A stretch of 64,000 nt of DNA from WHSP01 sp040905505 (GTDB lineage Bacteria > Gemmatimonadota > Gemmatimonadetes > Longimicrobiales > Longimicrobiaceae): contig JBBDRL010000103.1 in the NCBI GenBank assembly GCA_040905505.1, positions 10,925 through 74,924 on the forward strand, in the 5' to 3' direction. Positions 61,542-64,000 of the stretch are shown one piece after another. The first letter of the stretch is position 1. Each line of letters begins with the position of its first letter. Made by a program: the position numbers and the translations under genes. A model generated the notes under the pieces. It searched no databases. It was not told where the DNA came from and was given only the letters and a program-made list of their open reading frames with translations.

Positions 61542-62360
61542 ATGGAATCCTTTACTTCCGGTACTCTTATCGGCCGGATCTGCGCTGTCGGAGCCGCCCC
61601 GGGAGCTCAGGCGCTTGTAGTCGCAGGACCGTTCGCTACGGCGAGCAGGACCTGGGAATTCCTAGTGGTGCCAGTTTACACGCCGAACTTCCCGGGCTTC
61701 ATTCCCTCCTCTGAAGATGTACCATTAGCGGTCGAAGGACGTACCCTATTCGCCGGCGTCTGGAATGCGCGCCCCGTTCTTCAGGACGATCTAGGATCGA
61801 TTGCTGGCTTCATCAACGCGGACGAGCTCGAGAAGGTACGTGATGCATATTGGGCTGCGATGGACGGTCGGGGCGTGCCGACGGGGCAAGGGCTTGGCTC
61901 GCGCCCGAGATGGTGGCAGCGCCGGCGCATCAGGCGCTTCCAGTCAGGCGAGCTTGAGCGCTGGTCGCATCTCTCAGGCCGAGCCTTCACCGATGATTTA
62001 GTTCCCGCTCCCCCCGAAGAGGCTCAAGCGGTTGTCCAGAACAATCCCGGCCAATTGATTACTGTGCGGGAGATAGTTGCCTGGGTCGATGGTATTCGCG
62101 GTGAGTGGGTAGGTGGAGCTTTAGAACAGGTGCTCCGCGCCACGTCGCTCACGATTCATGACCAGGATCTTCCGAGGCAGCGAGCGGAGATTGATCCCAC
62201 GGCGCATGTTGCCCGGATCGTTGTCGACTTTGGCGGAGACGCCGTGCCCGAGCAGGCTGGCGGCACAGACTCGGAGAATCAGTACGAAATCTTCGGCCGT
62301 CCTGACTGGCCCAGTCAGAGATTTGACGGATGGAGTGGCCCGGCCCAGGTAACGCGCTAA
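61542..62360 (+). CDS. Second barrel-like protein with C-terminal extension, unknown
   Basis: 272 residues. The N-terminal ~110 residues repeat the same order as the previous gene: SGTLIGRICAVG, ALVVAGPFAT, EFLVVPVYTP, DVPLAVEG, FAGVWNARPVLQDDLGSIAG and a helix ELEKVRDAYWAAM, again like a MazF/PemK fold. A basic segment (WWQRRRIRRF) and a second domain (TVREIVAWVDGIRGEWVGGA) follow. It could be a toxin with fused extra domain or an antitoxin. Its TAA stop overlaps the SecB-like ATG. Confidence 0.55.
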   Translation: MESFTSGTLIGRICAVGAAPGAQALVVAGPFATASRTWEFLVVPVYTPNFPGFIPSSEDVPLAVEGRTLFAGVWNARPVLQDDLGSIAGFINADELEKVRDAYWAAMDGRGVPTGQGLGSRPRWWQRRRIRRFQSGELERWSHLSGRAFTDDLVPAPPEEAQAVVQNNPGQLITVREIVAWVDGIRGEWVGGALEQVLRATSLTIHDQDLPRQRAEIDPTAHVARIVVDFGGDAVPEQAGGTDSENQYEIFGRPDWPSQRFDGWSGPAQVTR

Positions 62361-62800
62361 TGCAAGGTGTGCAGCAGTCGGACCAAGCCGGATATCGATT
62401 TGATCGCTTACTCGTTCGCGAGGTCGTTTTCCGTGACGCCACGACAGCTTCCGAACCTGCGCCGCTAGGTACGCTCTCGATCGATCTCGGGATAAATACA
62501 ACTGTTGCGGAGGATCGGGGCTGGTGCGCGTGCAAGCTACGCGTGAGCGTTCAGAATGGCCCCTTTTCCGAACTTTCCGCCACGGTTGAGGGGCGATTCG
62601 TGGTGGAGGGTCCTGCCGTGACAGTCGAAATCGAGGAGTTTGCCCGGACCCACGCCCCGGCCATCCTCATGCCGTTCGCGAGGGCTGAAATCGCCCAAGC
62701 GACTCGCGCAAGCCGCTTTGGCCAGGTCTTGCTGCCCCCAATCAACGTCGTGGCGATCACGGAAGCTATGGAACCGTCAGAAAAGCATTCTTCGAAGTAG
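62360..62800 (+). CDS. SecB-like chaperone
   Basis: 146 residues from an ATG at 62360 that overlaps the preceding stop (TAATG). The pattern is that of SecB: a first strand block (YRFDRLLVREVVFRD), LSIDLGINTTV, a central strand pair (CKLRVSVQNGPFSELSATVE, GRFVVEG), and the late signature APAILMPFARAEIAQATRAS-RFGQVLLPPIN. Solitary SecB homologs joined to small toxin genes act as antitoxin chaperones in TAC systems (for example Rv1957 of Mycobacterium). Context supports such a role here; general export is the alternative. Confidence 0.68.
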   Translation: MQGVQQSDQAGYRFDRLLVREVVFRDATTASEPAPLGTLSIDLGINTTVAEDRGWCACKLRVSVQNGPFSELSATVEGRFVVEGPAVTVEIEEFARTHAPAILMPFARAEIAQATRASRFGQVLLPPINVVAITEAMEPSEKHSSK

Positions 62801-63042
62801 GACGTGCGATTCCCCCGCTAGAGGCTGTCCGTCCGCCAATCTGCGAGAATTCACCCATCCCTGGAAATCCCTTGAGCTCCGAGCGCGAATCCCCCGAGTT
62901 CTGACAGACCGCGCGAAGTCATCCCAGTGCCTCATCATCCCTCAAGTCCCTTGTCAGAGTGGGATTCCGGCAGCGCCCAGGACCGAGTATTCACGAGAAT
63001 CAATATCTCACGCCCCGAATCTCCGAATCCGTGAGACGCCAG

Positions 63043-64000
63043 CTATGCGAGGGCCCAGTCGCCAGACAGCAGCGCCGCCTGTTCCAGCACCGTTTGGGTC
63101 GCCTTCTCCTGCTTATCGGGCGGGTACCCATGTTTCCGCAGGATACGTTTCACGAGGACTCGCAGCTGCGCCCGCACATTCTCGCGGAGGGTCCAGTCGA
63201 TGGTGACGTTCTTTCGCACCGTCTCGACCAGCTCCCGTGCGATCGAACGAAGCGTCTCGTCGCCGAGCACCTTCACCGCGCTGTCGTTCGTCTCTAATGC
63301 GTCGTAGAACGCCAGTTCGTCTTCGGATAGGCCCAGCTGCTCTCCCCGAGCGTTCGCCTCGCGCATCTCCCTGGCGAGCGCGATGAGCTCCTCGATCACC
63401 TGAGCTGCCTCGATGGCGCGGTTCTGATAACGCCGGATCGTCTCCTCGAGCATCTCCGCGAAGGAGCGGGCCTGGACCACGTTCTTGCGGCGGCGGGTTC
63501 TGACTTCGCCCTTCAGAAGCTTCTGCAACAGCTCGACGGCGAGGTTGCGTTGAGGCATCCCGCGCACTTCGGCCAGGAACTCGTCGGAGAGGATCGAGAT
63601 GTCCGGCTTCTGGAGTCCAGCCGCGGCGAAGATGTCCGTCACGCCCTCAGGTGAGACGGCTCGGGAGATTATCTGGCGGACGGCGTGGTCGAGGTCCTCC
63701 TCGGGACGGGCATCGCCGGGCGCACGTTTGGCGAGCACCGCCTGCACGGCTTGGAAGAACGCCACATCGTCCCGAATCCGAATCGCCTCCTCGTGCGGCA
63801 CCGAAAGCGCGAACGCCTGCGATAACTCACGGACGGCGTGAATGCAGCGCTCTTTGCCGTTCTCCTGCCTGAGGATGTGCTCCTGTGCCGCGGGCAGAAG
63901 TCCGAGCCGCTCCTGCGGTGTTCCGGTTGTCCATTTCGACCGATCGAAGCCATGGAAGAGGCCGCAGCAGATCTCGTACTTCTCGAGCATGACTGCGACC
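63043..64000 (-). CDS. hsdR: Type I restriction enzyme R subunit HsdR, C-terminal part
   Basis: The frame is open at the right window edge; 319 residues are visible. The KYEICCGLFHGFDRSKW block, AFFQAVQAVLAKR and the long helical C-terminal region (LRSIARELVETVRKNVTIDW, VKRILRKHGYPPDKQEKA) match the helical C-terminal domain (DUF3387) of HsdR. The motor and nuclease domains lie beyond the window. It cuts unmodified foreign DNA with HsdM and HsdS. It belongs to the same presumed island as the genes before it. Confidence 0.9.
   Translation of the reverse strand, partial: VAVMLEKYEICCGLFHGFDRSKWTTGTPQERLGLLPAAQEHILRQENGKERCIHAVRELSQAFALSVPHEEAIRIRDDVAFFQAVQAVLAKRAPGDARPEEDLDHAVRQIISRAVSPEGVTDIFAAAGLQKPDISILSDEFLAEVRGMPQRNLAVELLQKLLKGEVRTRRRKNVVQARSFAEMLEETIRRYQNRAIEAAQVIEELIALAREMREANARGEQLGLSEDELAFYDALETNDSAVKVLGDETLRSIARELVETVRKNVTIDWTLRENVRAQLRVLVKRILRKHGYPPDKQEKATQTVLEQAALLSGDWALA

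Noticed and set aside
62640..63206. 188-codon plus-strand frame
   Set aside because: Ser/Arg/Pro-rich shadow crossing the SecB-like stop and the hsdR end.

Overview
The window is about 64 kb of high-GC (roughly 65 percent by eye) bacterial DNA with two 100-N scaffold gaps, so it is a draft or metagenome-assembled scaffold. The gene set fits Gemmatimonadota best: an ADOP-type permease with its own PadR regulator, a CBM9/DUF5916 barrel protein, an exported PQQ dehydrogenase, an exported FAH-fold enzyme, a DUF1028 protein and an imuA-imuB-dnaE2 mutasome. This assignment comes from gene content only; there is no rRNA or intact tRNA to confirm it.

Layout. 1-3914: partial ADOP permease, PadR regulator, MgtE magnesium channel and an internally deleted uppP. 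3941-7939: thiC, whose 3' end appears to have been swapped by a 2.26-kb element bounded by 20-bp direct repeats; the element carries one AlbA_2/ATPase/HTH gene and leaves the displaced thiC tail next to uppP. 8066-13090: TPP riboswitch of thiC, rsgA, a primary-type sigma factor and lon. 13515-17697: MoxR/ChlI-like ATPase, Spy-like periplasmic protein, ECF sigma factor with a membrane partner, and small Cys-rich or membrane proteins. 17952-23523: Zn/Cd/Pb P-type ATPase, a methyltransferase-like plus DprA-like gene pair, and tesB. 23589-26393: methionine operon metY-metX behind a promoter, a SAM-II riboswitch and two hairpins. 26390-34151: DNA-end repair cluster (SbcD-like nuclease, membrane-anchored YhaN/SbcC-like ATPase, convergent ligD with a small Rho_N-domain gene). 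34399-36986: parA, an unknown gene and ftsZ. 37307-44022: two small unknown genes, then imuA-imuB and dnaE2, split by an antisense GxxExxY cassette with CACAGAGGACAC repeats. 44123-58027: cell-envelope and oxidative functions (DUF892 ferritin-like, CuA cupredoxin, PQQ dehydrogenase, phospholipase-D-like protein, FAH enzyme, DUF1028, DUF5916, broken lipoprotein/deacetylase locus, LPMO-like protein).

58431-64000 looks like the edge of a genomic island. It begins with a 3' fragment of tRNA-Asn. Behind that come a sigma-like gene and a partner that share an undescribed ~54-residue domain, two genes with MazF/PemK-like features followed by a SecB-like chaperone gene, and the end of a type I restriction subunit (hsdR) running off the window.

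Three loci look damaged or mis-joined: uppP (middle missing), the 56125-57258 lipoprotein/deacetylase chimera, and the second N gap, whose flanks overlap by exactly 55 bp.
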